Assembly (NCBI GenBank): GCA_964545345.1
Contig: CAZJFE010000020.1
Coordinates: 1-12,164, forward strand
Source: JAUSKF01 sp964545345
GTDB lineage: Bacteria; Patescibacteriota; Minisyncoccia; UBA6257; WO2-44-18
Direction: 5' to 3'
DNA length: 12,164 nucleotides
The notes below the pieces were generated by a model, which saw nothing but the letters and a program-made list of their open reading frames with translations, was not told the origin of the DNA and made no database searches. This document shows, piece by piece, positions 1 through 6,278 of this stretch. Position numbers and translations under genes: made by a program. Position 1 is the first letter of the stretch, and the number at the start of each line of letters is the position of its first letter.

Positions 1-55
1 AGATGTTCCGATAAGTTATCTGGCTTCGCTTTGTTCTGAAATTAAGGCAAAGCTC

Positions 56-84
56 TTGACTTTTAAGGTAAGATATGCTAGAAT
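56..84 (+). promoter_or_regulatory. Sigma70-type promoter with extended -10
   Basis: The -35 box TTGACT (56-61) is followed by a 17 bp spacer, a TGC extension at 76-78 and the -10 box TAGAAT (79-84). Expected transcription start is near 91, giving a leader of about 92 nt before the first gene. The same TTGACt/TGCTAnAAT design recurs at 9994, 10309 and 11405, which supports it as a genuine house promoter. Boxes and spacing are read directly; activity is inferred. Confidence 0.85.
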
Positions 85-90
85 GTCTTT

Positions 91-182
91 AATTCCTACC
101 CGTATGGGTGGGTCGTTCCGAAAGGAATAAGAGGCGAAAAATCCGGCCTAAACTGGATTAGTTCTTTGAAGGGAGGTGCCGT
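91..182 (+). promoter_or_regulatory. Structured 5' leader with three hairpins and an SD site
   Basis: Three local stem-loops can be drawn in order. CCTACCC (95-101) pairs with GGGTGGG (106-112) across a GTAT loop, with one G-U pair, starting about 4 nt from the predicted 5' end. TTCC (116-119) pairs with GGAA (124-127) across a GAAA tetraloop. AATCC (140-144) pairs with GGATT (155-159). The SD site GGGAGGT (171-177) lies 5 nt before the ATG at 183. It matches no riboswitch class that I recognise. A 5'-terminal hairpin often protects mRNA from decay, so stabilisation is the simplest reading. Confidence 0.5.
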
Positions 183-479
183 ATGGCACAGAAAAAGAAA
201 TTTGTTATCTACGCTGGTCCGTCCAAGGGAGAAATGGGAAACGCCCTAATCTTCAAGGCAAACCGCGAAGATATTTATCTGGAATTCCGTGTCAAAGATC
301 CGGACAACAAAAATGGATGGTGGTCACCAGTGGATATCAATTTGACCATGTTGAAGCTGGACTACGGCGACACGGAACGGGAAAACTTCTTTTTCGAGGG
401 GAAAACCCTGTCGGGTAGTCCAACCCATGGCTTCTTCTCTACCAAGGTCCGGAAGGGCTGGCTGGAAATAGAAATCTAG
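183..479 (+). CDS. Conserved-looking small soluble protein, unknown function
   Basis: This 98-residue protein begins with a lysine-rich stretch (residues 4-6) and has no signal peptide or membrane segment, so it is probably cytoplasmic. It is rich in aromatic residues and alternating beta-like strands (FVIYAG at 7-12, YLEF near 32-35, GWLEIEI at the C-terminus), suggesting a small beta fold; I recognise no family. The start is fixed by GGGAGGT ending 5 nt upstream. It is the first gene of a two-gene transcript from the promoter at 56-84, with the next gene 42 nt downstream. An overlapping frame starting at 176 lacks a placed SD site and is a shadow. Function cannot be assigned. Confidence 0.75.
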   Translation: MAQKKKFVIYAGPSKGEMGNALIFKANREDIYLEFRVKDPDNKNGWWSPVDINLTMLKLDYGDTERENFFFEGKTLSGSPTHGFFSTKVRKGWLEIEI

Positions 480-521
480 CCGGTAACTGATCCGCAGTCC
501 AAACCAGAAAGGAACTCTACG

Positions 522-1007
522 ATGAGCCGACTCACGCAGGGTATGTACAAGCCGGAAGCGAGGGTGCCGGGACAGGAGCCGATGTTCGGTCTCCGATTCG
601 GTCAGTTGAGGCATATGGGCGAGTTCGGCCACAACGCCGGCTGGTACAACAAAGCCGGCGAGAAGCTGGGCTACGGTGATCTGGCTACCGGCGACCTGCA
701 GAAAATCGCCGCCGAGCTGGAGGAAGGTGAGCTCTTCATCACGATGGGCGAGCAAGACTCCTTCTGGACGTTCGTCACCGAACACCGGGGCTGGCTCGGA
801 GCCCAATGCGTCACCAGCCAGGACGAACATTCTCCCGGAATCGCCTACGTTGCCGAAAAGGCGGTGTATGTGATTGCCAAGGGAAAGGTGTACGTCTGTG
901 ATCGCGGCTGGGCGCGCGGCGACCATCTGGCGAAGTACAGCAAGATGGTAGGAGTTCCGTTTGAGCTCATCACCACCGCCCAGCTGGTGGAGATGATGAA
1001 GAAATAA
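522..1007 (+). CDS. Soluble protein of unknown function, GC-rich codons
   Basis: This 161-residue protein has no signal peptide or transmembrane segment. It has a Gly/aromatic-rich N-terminal part (residues 20-55), an acidic helix-like segment around 57-70 (DLQKIAAELEEGE), then alternating beta-like stretches (LFITMG, AVYVIAKGKVYVCDRGW). Two cysteines are visible, one near residue 96 and one in YVCDRGW. The start follows AAAGGA (508-513) with 8 nt spacing. It shares a transcript with the gene at 183 and is followed directly by a strong terminator, so the pair is a closed unit separate from the copper genes downstream. Codons end in G or C more often than in the neighbours, which may mean high expression or a different history. 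I do not recognise the family. Confidence 0.75.
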   Translation: MSRLTQGMYKPEARVPGQEPMFGLRFGQLRHMGEFGHNAGWYNKAGEKLGYGDLATGDLQKIAAELEEGELFITMGEQDSFWTFVTEHRGWLGAQCVTSQDEHSPGIAYVAEKAVYVIAKGKVYVCDRGWARGDHLAKYSKMVGVPFELITTAQLVEMMKK

Positions 1008-1020
1008 ACAACACAACAAG

Positions 1021-1048
1021 CCGGTCCCCAAAAGGGATCGGTTTTTTT
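1021..1048 (+). terminator. Intrinsic terminator after the two-gene unit
   Basis: CCGGTCCC (1021-1028) pairs with GGGATCGG (1034-1041) as an 8 bp stem with one G-U pair and loop CAAAA, followed by seven T (1042-1048). It starts 14 nt after the stop codon at 1005-1007 and separates this unit from the copper ATPase gene. Confidence 0.9.
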
Positions 1049-1075
1049 GTTTGTTTACTAAAATAGTTTTAAACT
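1047..1075 (+). promoter_or_regulatory. Weak candidate promoter for the copper block
   Basis: A possible -35 TTGTTT (1047-1052), 17 bp spacer and -10 TAAACT (1070-1075) put the -10 end exactly 6 nt before the ATG at 1082, the same geometry as the leaderless genes at 5248, 5413 and 6279. Both boxes are poor matches. An alternative -10 is TAAAAT (1059-1064), which sits within the short dyad ACTA-aaa-TAGT (1057-1067) that could be an operator. No recognised CopY or CsoR box is visible. Confidence 0.3.
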
Positions 1076-1081
1076 TAGAAC

Positions 1082-3115
1082 ATGCGTTACACCTGTCCAA
1101 TGCATCCGGAAGTCGTCCGCGAGCAACCGGGAATTTGCCCGGAATGTGGAATGAATCTAGTACCCAGTAAAGAAAAACAAACCCCGGATAAACACGCCGG
1201 CCATAGCACTGCCGCTTTTTTGCAAAAATTCTGGGTGAGTTTATTACTTACGATTCCGGTGGTAGTTTTGAATTTTTCCAGTTGGGAATTCCCCGGCTCA
1301 CAATACATTCCGCTTATCTTGGGAACGGCCATATTTTTTTATGGCGGCTGGGTCTTTATCAGAGGCGCCGCGAGAGAAGTGAAAGCGAGATTGCCGGGGA
1401 TGATGACGCTAATCGCCATCGCGATATCTACCGCTTATTTTTATAGCATTTTTTCAACTTTCTCCGGCGGCGACACGTTGTTCTGGGAGCTAACGACTTT
1501 AATAACGGTGATGCTGATGGGGCACTGGCTGGAAATGCGCTCGGTGAGTAGCGCGCAGGGTGCGCTGAAAGAACTTTCTAAATTACTTCCAGACACGGCG
1601 GAAATGGCGGACGGCCGTATTGTTCCGCTTTCAGAGCTGAAAGTAGGCGACATCATTTCGGCGCGACCAGGCGGCAGAATCCCGGCGGACGGCGTAGTCG
1701 CGGAAGGGCAAGCGGAAGTTAATGAAGCTATGATCACCGGAGAATCGGCGCCGATTCTCAAAAAACCCGGCAGCGAAGTGATCGCAGGCACGATCAACGG
1801 AGACGGATTTTTGAAAATTAAAATTGCCAAGATCGGAGAGAACACTTTCCTTGCAGGAGTAATGCGGCTAGTGGCGGAAGCCCAGGCCTCTAAGTCCCGG
1901 CTGCAGATACTTTCCGACCGGGCGGCTTTTTATCTTACGCTGGTCGCGGTGTTCGGCGGATCGGCGACTTTAATTTCTTGGATAATTTCGGGGGCGGGCA
2001 CCGGATTCGCGGTTGAAAGAATGGTAGCCGTGCTGGTAATCGCTTGCCCACACGCCTTAGGCCTAGCGGTCCCGCTGGTCGCTTCCATATCTACTACCTT
2101 AGCGGCGCGGAACGGATTTTTGGTAAAACGACGGCTGGCTTTGGAATCGGCGCGATCCGTTGATGTAATTCTTTTTGATAAGACCGGCACTCTGACAAAA
2201 GGAGAATATGGAGTCATGGATGTATGGGCGGCGAATCCCGAAAACGAGACGGAAGTGCTAAAAATGGCCGCCTCGGTAGACGTGCGGTCGGAACATTTCA
2301 TTTCCAAAGCAATTGTTCAAAAAGCGAAAGAAAAAAATATCGCGCTTGATAGTGTTAGTAATTTCGCGAGAATTGCCGGCCGGGGCGTCAAAGGAACTTT
2401 GGGAAGCAAAGAAATTCTGGTTGGCGGGGAGGGGATTTTGGAATACGCGAAGGCTACGCTTCCGGACGATCTTAAGAACAAAGCAGCCACCGCAGGAGCA
2501 AAGGGGAATACCGTAATTTACATTCTGGAGGGAACCTCGGTGCTTGGCGCGATCGCTTTGGCCGATCTTATCCGCGAAGAATCCAGAGAGGCCGTGACGG
2601 CGATAAAAAAGATGGGCATCAAAACCGCTATGATCACCGGCGATTCGGAGGAGGTCGCGCGATGGGTGGCCGGGGAACTCGGCATAGATGAATATTTCTC
2701 CCGCGTCCTGCCGGAAAAGAAATCAGAAAAGGTTGGGATGCTTCAGAAAAATGGCCGGAAAGTCGCAATGGTCGGAGATGGAATAAACGACGCGCCCGCT
2801 CTCACGCAGGCCGATCTTGGTATCGCGATCGGCGCAGGAACCAATGTCGCGATAGAATCCGCCGGGATCATCCTGATGAAGAACGACCCGCGGGATATCG
2901 TAAAAATCATCCGTCTCTCAAAGCTGACTTATTCAAAGATGCTCCAAAATCTTTTCTGGGCCACCGGTTATAACGTCGTGGCGATGCCTCTGGCCGCCGG
3001 AATCCTCATCAGTCAAGGGATCGTTCTTCAACCGGCGCTTGCGGCTCTTTTGATGTCGGTTAGCACGGTAATCGTCGCGCTCAACGCGGTGTTATTGAAA
3101 AGAAGACGTTTGTGA
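1082..3115 (+). CDS. copB: CopB-type copper-exporting P1B-3 ATPase
   Basis: This 677-residue ATP-driven pump moves copper ions out across the membrane. The N-terminus is a heavy-metal-binding domain (residues 3-28: YTCPMHPE, then CPECGM) followed by a His pair near 38-41. Catalytic motifs are TGES (219-222, actuator), the phosphorylated Asp in DKTGT (D366) and GDGIND (565-570). Subtype P1B-3 is indicated by CPH in helix 6 (322-324), N-x6-YN-x4-P in helix 7 (N623, Y630, N631, P636) and MSVST in helix 8 (658-662), as known for CopB-like pumps. Eight helices can be placed. One oddity is that the nucleotide-domain SEHP motif reads SEHF (H405, F406). No SD site is seen; the start gives the complete metal-binding domain. 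It heads a block with DUF411 and NirK, which fits copper supply or resistance. The metal specificity is inferred from the motifs. Confidence 0.95.
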   Translation: MRYTCPMHPEVVREQPGICPECGMNLVPSKEKQTPDKHAGHSTAAFLQKFWVSLLLTIPVVVLNFSSWEFPGSQYIPLILGTAIFFYGGWVFIRGAAREVKARLPGMMTLIAIAISTAYFYSIFSTFSGGDTLFWELTTLITVMLMGHWLEMRSVSSAQGALKELSKLLPDTAEMADGRIVPLSELKVGDIISARPGGRIPADGVVAEGQAEVNEAMITGESAPILKKPGSEVIAGTINGDGFLKIKIAKIGENTFLAGVMRLVAEAQASKSRLQILSDRAAFYLTLVAVFGGSATLISWIISGAGTGFAVERMVAVLVIACPHALGLAVPLVASISTTLAARNGFLVKRRLALESARSVDVILFDKTGTLTKGEYGVMDVWAANPENETEVLKMAASVDVRSEHFISKAIVQKAKEKNIALDSVSNFARIAGRGVKGTLGSKEILVGGEGILEYAKATLPDDLKNKAATAGAKGNTVIYILEGTSVLGAIALADLIREESREAVTAIKKMGIKTAMITGDSEEVARWVAGELGIDEYFSRVLPEKKSEKVGMLQKNGRKVAMVGDGINDAPALTQADLGIAIGAGTNVAIESAGIILMKNDPRDIVKIIRLSKLTYSKMLQNLFWATGYNVVAMPLAAGILISQGIVLQPALAALLMSVSTVIVALNAVLLKRRRL

Positions 3116-3129
3116 GTTAGGTTGAAAAT

Positions 3130-3459
3130 ATGGCAAAAGGACTATCAATTTTCATGCTATTCGCCATCGGGCTGGCTTTATCGGCGAGTCTTTTTGTGTA
3201 CGCCCCCGATCATTTGACAGCTGATGGTAATTGCCCGGTTTCTGTTTTATCAAATTCGGCCTGCCTCACCAACGGCATCGCCGGCCTACTTTTGGCGATC
3301 GGAATCTTATTCGCCGCGTTTTTTAATAAGAAAATTTTCGCGGTCTTGGAGCCGGAAAAACAATATTATAATCTTCAGGCCACTTTTGCCGATCTCTACC
3401 AGTTAAAATTTGCCAATTGGCTAGCTTTGCGCGAGAAGCGTGATCTGGTCCGTTCCTAA
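3130..3459 (+). CDS. Small two-helix membrane protein next to copB
   Basis: This 109-residue protein has two hydrophobic segments (about 6-24 and 49-66). The loop between them holds two cysteines (C34 and C44), and a polar tail follows from about residue 67. If the charged tail is cytoplasmic, the cysteine loop faces outside. The gene starts 14 nt after the copB stop with no SD site, which suggests translation coupled to copB. I do not recognise the family. A role in copper handling is suggested only by position and the Cys pair, and no His- or Met-rich site supports it. The gene ends just before the structured element at 3464-3531. Confidence 0.75.
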   Translation: MAKGLSIFMLFAIGLALSASLFVYAPDHLTADGNCPVSVLSNSACLTNGIAGLLLAIGILFAAFFNKKIFAVLEPEKQYYNLQATFADLYQLKFANWLALREKRDLVRS

Positions 3460-3463
3460 GGCG

Positions 3464-3533
3464 TTGATTTGCGCGGAACTCCCGCGTTGTTCTCATTACA
3501 AATCAATGCCCGCTACAGTCGAGCGGGCTTTCT
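3464..3533 (+). terminator. Nested inverted repeats followed by a terminator-like hairpin
   Basis: An outer inverted repeat, TTGATTTG (3464-3471) with CAAATCAA (3499-3506), encloses an inner stem CGCGG (3472-3476) with CCGCG (3482-3486). Two bases later a perfect 7 bp stem, GCCCGCT (3508-3514) with AGCGGGC (3522-3528), is followed by TTTCTGTT. The last hairpin resembles an intrinsic terminator with an imperfect T tract, so it may partly end the copB transcript before the DUF411 gene. The upstream nested structure is not needed for termination and could act as an attenuator or be a small RNA. All pairings are read directly; the role is inferred. Confidence 0.55.
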
Positions 3534-3545
3534 GTTAAATATTCT

Positions 3546-3998
3546 GTGAATAAAAAAATCGTTTTCTCCGGACTGGGGATTATACTAATAGTAGCGGCCG
3601 GAATTATTCTGATGATGCCGAGTTCATCCAATGGTCAAAGTATGACAGTCTACAAATCTCCTACTTGTGGATGTTGCGGGGGATACATCAACTACCTGAA
3701 AAAGAATAATTTCCAGATTACGGTGGTGGAAACGACAAATCGCATGGAATTAAAGGAAAAGTTCCAAATTCCGGCCGACATGGAAAGTTGCCATACGTCC
3801 GTTGTCGGTGGTTATGTCGTTGAGGGACACGTTCCGGTGGAGGCAGTCAATAAGTTGCTATCGGAAAAGCCCGAGATAGATGGCATTAGCTTGCCGGAGA
3901 TGCCGGCTGGATCTCCCGGAATGGGTGGAATAAAATCAGGTCCGCTGACGGTGTACGCCTTGTCGAAAGGCGAAAAATCGGAATATTTCATTAAATAA
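3546..3998 (+). CDS. DUF411 family metal-binding protein, membrane-anchored
   Basis: This 150-residue protein has an uncleaved-looking N-terminal hydrophobic segment (residues 4-24) followed by a DUF411 domain. The family hallmarks are all present: YKSPTCGCCGG with C41, C43 and C44; SCHT with C82 and H83; and VEGHVP with H95; then a LPEMPAGSPGMGG segment. DUF411 proteins are linked to copper and other metals in many bacteria, and these Cys/His residues are the likely metal site, probably outside the membrane. Translation starts at GTG (3546) with no SD site. A TTAAAT box (3535-3540) ends 5 nt upstream, so a leaderless mRNA is possible but weakly supported. The gene ends 3 nt before nirK, so the two are probably cotranscribed, consistent with copper delivery to or protection around NirK. 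Confidence 0.9.
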   Translation: MNKKIVFSGLGIILIVAAGIILMMPSSSNGQSMTVYKSPTCGCCGGYINYLKKNNFQITVVETTNRMELKEKFQIPADMESCHTSVVGGYVVEGHVPVEAVNKLLSEKPEIDGISLPEMPAGSPGMGGIKSGPLTVYALSKGEKSEYFIK

Positions 3999-4001
3999 TT
4001 T

Positions 4002-5225
4002 ATGGTACTACTAACATTGTTGGAATTCGTAATCATATATCTTTGGGGTTGGTTAATCCTGACTATTCTTGCCAGCGTCGGAGTTTTTTTACTGATCAAA
4101 AAATACTACCGGGTAGAAATGGCGGTCTTCGGAGCGATCGCGGTCATTGGCCTGGTGGTGATCTTATTCGGGCCGGAAGTTTTTCCGAAGGCCTTTGAGT
4201 ACCCGCCATTTCTGACCACTTTCGGACCATCGGACGGCCCGGCTTTGCCGTTTAAAAGCGCTCTCGCTTTTCTGAAAAACTATTCCAAGATGGAAAAAGT
4301 GGCAAACATCGCGCGCGACCCAAACGACATCCCTCCGCCAATCACCCGAAATTATCCGGAGAAGGTGAAAATTAATCTAACAACGAAGGAAGTGATAGCG
4401 GAGGTAGCGCCGGGGGCCCTTATGAATTACTGGACGTTTGATGGAACGGTTCCGGGGCCGTTTTTGCGGGTTCGCGAAGGCGACACGGTAGAATTGACGC
4501 TCACCAACGACAGGTCCAGTATTCATGCTCATAATATAGATTTACACGCGGTGAATGGCCCGGGCGGCGGCGCGGTTTTGACTAACGTTGATCCGGGTGA
4601 GACAAAGACCTTTACCTTCCAAGCTTTAAATCCCGGTCTGTATGTTTATCATTGCGCTCATCCCAACGTGGCAACTCACGACACGCACGGAATGTATGGA
4701 TTGATCCTCGTGGAGCCACAGGGCGGACTGGCAAGAATGGATAAAGAATTCTACGTAATGCAGGGGGAGCTCTACCCGACAGGTGACATTGGGAAAAAAG
4801 GACTACAAGTTTTTGACGCCGTAAAAATGATGGATGGACATCCGGAATATATTGTTTTCAACGGAAAACCCTCCGCGCTGACCGCAAACGTAAAAGCAAA
4901 AGTTGGGGATCGCGTCAGATTTTTTGTCGGCAATGGGGGAGTGAACCTGATTTCTTCTTTCCATGTCATTGGAGAAATTTTTGACACCGTCTATCCGGAG
5001 GCCTCAATCGGCGGAGCGTTGCTGAAAAATGTCCAAACGACTCTCGTACCTGCAGGCGGAGCGGCGATTACGGAATTTTTACTTGATGTGCCAGGTAAAT
5101 ATCCGTTCGTTGATCACGCGCTGGCAAGAATAGAACGTGGCGCTTGGGGAGTGCTGGAAGTTTCTGGAAAAGAAAATCCCGCGATTATTTCCGGCATAAC
5201 CGACTTAGACGATCACAGCCATTAG
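4002..5225 (+). CDS. nirK: Membrane-anchored copper nitrite reductase, AniA/NirK type
   Basis: This 407-residue enzyme should reduce nitrite to nitric oxide. Two cupredoxin domains occupy about 120-390. By comparison with the AniA/NirK family, the type 1 copper ligands are H177, C218, H226 and M231. The type 2 ligands are H182, H217 and H372. The catalytic pair is D180 and H321, the latter in FHVIGEIFD, with I323 also kept. The sequence HNIDLH and the GPGGGA stretch are typical. Unlike usual NirK, there is no cleavable signal. Instead two membrane helices (about 5-32 and 38-58) flank a positive KKYYR turn, which places both the N-terminus and the catalytic domains outside. The C-terminus ends in DDHSH. 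The gene begins 3 nt after DUF411 without an SD site. With no other denitrification gene here, the role could be respiration or nitrite detoxification; a laccase-like activity is less likely given the intact D/H pair. Confidence 0.93.
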   Translation: MVLLTLLEFVIIYLWGWLILTILASVGVFLLIKKYYRVEMAVFGAIAVIGLVVILFGPEVFPKAFEYPPFLTTFGPSDGPALPFKSALAFLKNYSKMEKVANIARDPNDIPPPITRNYPEKVKINLTTKEVIAEVAPGALMNYWTFDGTVPGPFLRVREGDTVELTLTNDRSSIHAHNIDLHAVNGPGGGAVLTNVDPGETKTFTFQALNPGLYVYHCAHPNVATHDTHGMYGLILVEPQGGLARMDKEFYVMQGELYPTGDIGKKGLQVFDAVKMMDGHPEYIVFNGKPSALTANVKAKVGDRVRFFVGNGGVNLISSFHVIGEIFDTVYPEASIGGALLKNVQTTLVPAGGAAITEFLLDVPGKYPFVDHALARIERGAWGVLEVSGKENPAIISGITDLDDHSH

Positions 5226-5232
5226 GCCAGAA

Positions 5233-5241
5233 TGCTAAAAT
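5233..5241 (+). promoter_or_regulatory. Extended -10 promoter giving a leaderless mRNA
   Basis: TGC (5233-5235) plus TAAAAT (5236-5241) forms an extended -10 box that ends 6 nt before the ATG at 5248, so transcription should start at or beside the A of the start codon. No good -35 box is visible, which an extended -10 can tolerate. It starts 8 nt after the nirK stop codon. Confidence 0.6.
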
Positions 5242-5247
5242 AAAATT

Positions 5248-5388
5248 ATGTATAACATGATGCAAATGATGCAGGGTCTCGGCTACGGTATGGGTGGTCT
5301 AAACGTAATCTTTTGGTTAACCACCATTCTGGTGTGGGCGGCTTTGATATTGTTAATTGCCTATTTGTGGAAACAAATTAACAAATAA
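5248..5388 (+). CDS. 46-residue Met-rich membrane microprotein
   Basis: This short gene encodes 46 residues ending at TAA (5386-5388). The first 16 residues hold six methionines (positions 1, 4, 5, 7, 8 and 15) plus a GYGMGG turn. One hydrophobic helix follows (about 19-41), and the tail is WKQINK. Clustered methionines of the MxxM type are known Cu(I) ligands in copper chaperones, and the positive tail suggests that the Met segment faces outside. It lies directly downstream of nirK with its own extended -10 box and no SD site, so it is probably expressed as a leaderless mRNA. Function as a copper-binding or small regulatory peptide is inferred from composition and place only; I recognise no named family. 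Confidence 0.65.
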   Translation: MYNMMQMMQGLGYGMGGLNVIFWLTTILVWAALILLIAYLWKQINK

Positions 5389-5406
5389 CGGAGGAATTGG
5401 TAGAAT
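5378..5406 (+). promoter_or_regulatory. Strong promoter for a leaderless mRNA
   Basis: The -35 TTAACA (5378-5383) is one base from consensus. It is followed by a 17 bp spacer, a TGG extension (5398-5400) and the -10 TAGAAT (5401-5406). The box ends 6 nt before the ATG at 5413. The -35 box lies over the end of the preceding microprotein gene. GGAGG (5391-5395) resembles an SD site but is 17 nt from the ATG and would lie upstream of the transcript. Confidence 0.75.
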
Positions 5407-5412
5407 GGAAGA

Positions 5413-6258
5413 ATGAGAAAAATAAATTATTCAGTGGCAACTGGAGCTGTTGTTTTGTTTTGCTTGCCTATCTTGGTGAGCGCGTCAGTGCCGGTTCAAT
5501 ATAATTTAAAAGACACGACTTCCGATCCAGTGGACGTGCAGATTACAGCCGGTGGAGCGGAAATGGATTTTGATTCGGTCTACATAAAAAATTCCAAGAC
5601 GGTGATTGTTGATGTTGATCAGGACGGATCGCCGGAACTGCAAACTGTGGGTGGGAGAGCGGAGCTGGAAAAATTCAACGCCGGATCCGGAGGAGCTGCT
5701 CCAGCCACAATCAATACCAGTCATTCAAATATTAAGAATCTACAGACCGCCGATTTAGATGGCGATGGTCTTGAAGACGTGGTAGTAGGCGAGGCGAGCA
5801 GACAGACGCCAAAGAGAGATTTTGGAGATCGATTGAAGGTGGAGGTTCGCGGTTGGGATCCTGATAGAAAAGAAGCGATTGAAGCCAAAGTAAAATTAGT
5901 TACCGAAAAGGATGAGAATATCGCAAAAGCGGAAGTAGAAGAAGACAAAATAGAAATTTCCTATCGCCGACCGGCTAAATTACTGGGCTTTATACCGGTG
6001 GCGTACTATCACGCCTTCATGATGGACGGAAAGGGAAATATCAGCAGCGGCACGCCCTGGTGGTTGGCGTTTGCTAAAAGCGACGCGGACGCGTTTTCCG
6101 AAGATGTAAAATATGTCTTTCAGAATAATCAAACCAACCTGGAATTCTTAAGACTACAGGACGCGGTGGCCCGCCAGTCCAGAGCGTTTGAAGTACTAAG
6201 CAATATTCTGAAAACAAGACACGACGTAGCAATGAACGCGATCCGGAATATGAAATAG
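5413..6258 (+). CDS. Secreted protein with calcium-loop-like Asp motifs
   Basis: This 281-residue protein has an N-terminal signal peptide (charged start, hydrophobic core about 8-23, likely cut near VSA-S around 22-25). The mature part has two Asp-rich loops, DVDQDGSPE (67-75) and DLDGDGLEDVVVG (114-126). These resemble the calcium loops of dockerin/EF-hand and FG-GAP repeats (DxDxDG followed by a short strand). A charged beta-like region (140-190), an LLGFIPVAYYHAF segment (190-202) and a helical C-terminal part (about 228-281) follow. No SD site is present; the start is fixed by the promoter ending 6 nt upstream. The protein is probably exported and calcium-binding, perhaps with a surface role. 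I cannot name a family, and the FG-GAP-like match covers only the two loops. Confidence 0.85.
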   Translation: MRKINYSVATGAVVLFCLPILVSASVPVQYNLKDTTSDPVDVQITAGGAEMDFDSVYIKNSKTVIVDVDQDGSPELQTVGGRAELEKFNAGSGGAAPATINTSHSNIKNLQTADLDGDGLEDVVVGEASRQTPKRDFGDRLKVEVRGWDPDRKEAIEAKVKLVTEKDENIAKAEVEEDKIEISYRRPAKLLGFIPVAYYHAFMMDGKGNISSGTPWWLAFAKSDADAFSEDVKYVFQNNQTNLEFLRLQDAVARQSRAFEVLSNILKTRHDVAMNAIRNMK

Positions 6259-6263
6259 CGCTG

Positions 6264-6272
6264 TGATATAAT
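6264..6272 (+). promoter_or_regulatory. Consensus extended -10 promoter, leaderless
   Basis: TGA (6264-6266) plus a perfect TATAAT (6267-6272) ends 6 nt before the ATG at 6279. No -35 box is evident. The predicted start of transcription coincides with the start codon. It begins 5 nt after the stop codon of the previous gene. Confidence 0.7.
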
Positions 6273-6278
6273 CAATTT

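Noticed and set aside
28..53. GCTTTG/CAAAGC inverted repeat as an upstream terminator
   Set aside because: Only 6 bp of stem with a 14 nt loop and no T tract on either side.
2..130. An open + frame from the window edge to TAA at 128-130, as a possible gene tail
   Set aside because: It contains the strong promoter at 56-84 and the first leader hairpin, and the peptide shows no recognisable ending. Noncoding is more likely, though a gene tail cannot be fully excluded.
324..1100. A 258-residue open frame on the minus strand opposite the first two genes
   Set aside because: It runs antisense through two genes that have their own promoter, SD sites and terminator. Its composition is low quality and no start signal is seen.
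3464..3538. A 24-codon TTG-started frame through the structured intergenic element
   Set aside because: No SD or placed promoter, and the base-pairing explains the sequence better than coding.
4002..5225. NirK call as a two-domain laccase
   Set aside because: The Asp/His catalytic pair and the VDH type 2 ligand follow AniA/NirK, and the FHVIGEIFD segment is a nitrite reductase hallmark.
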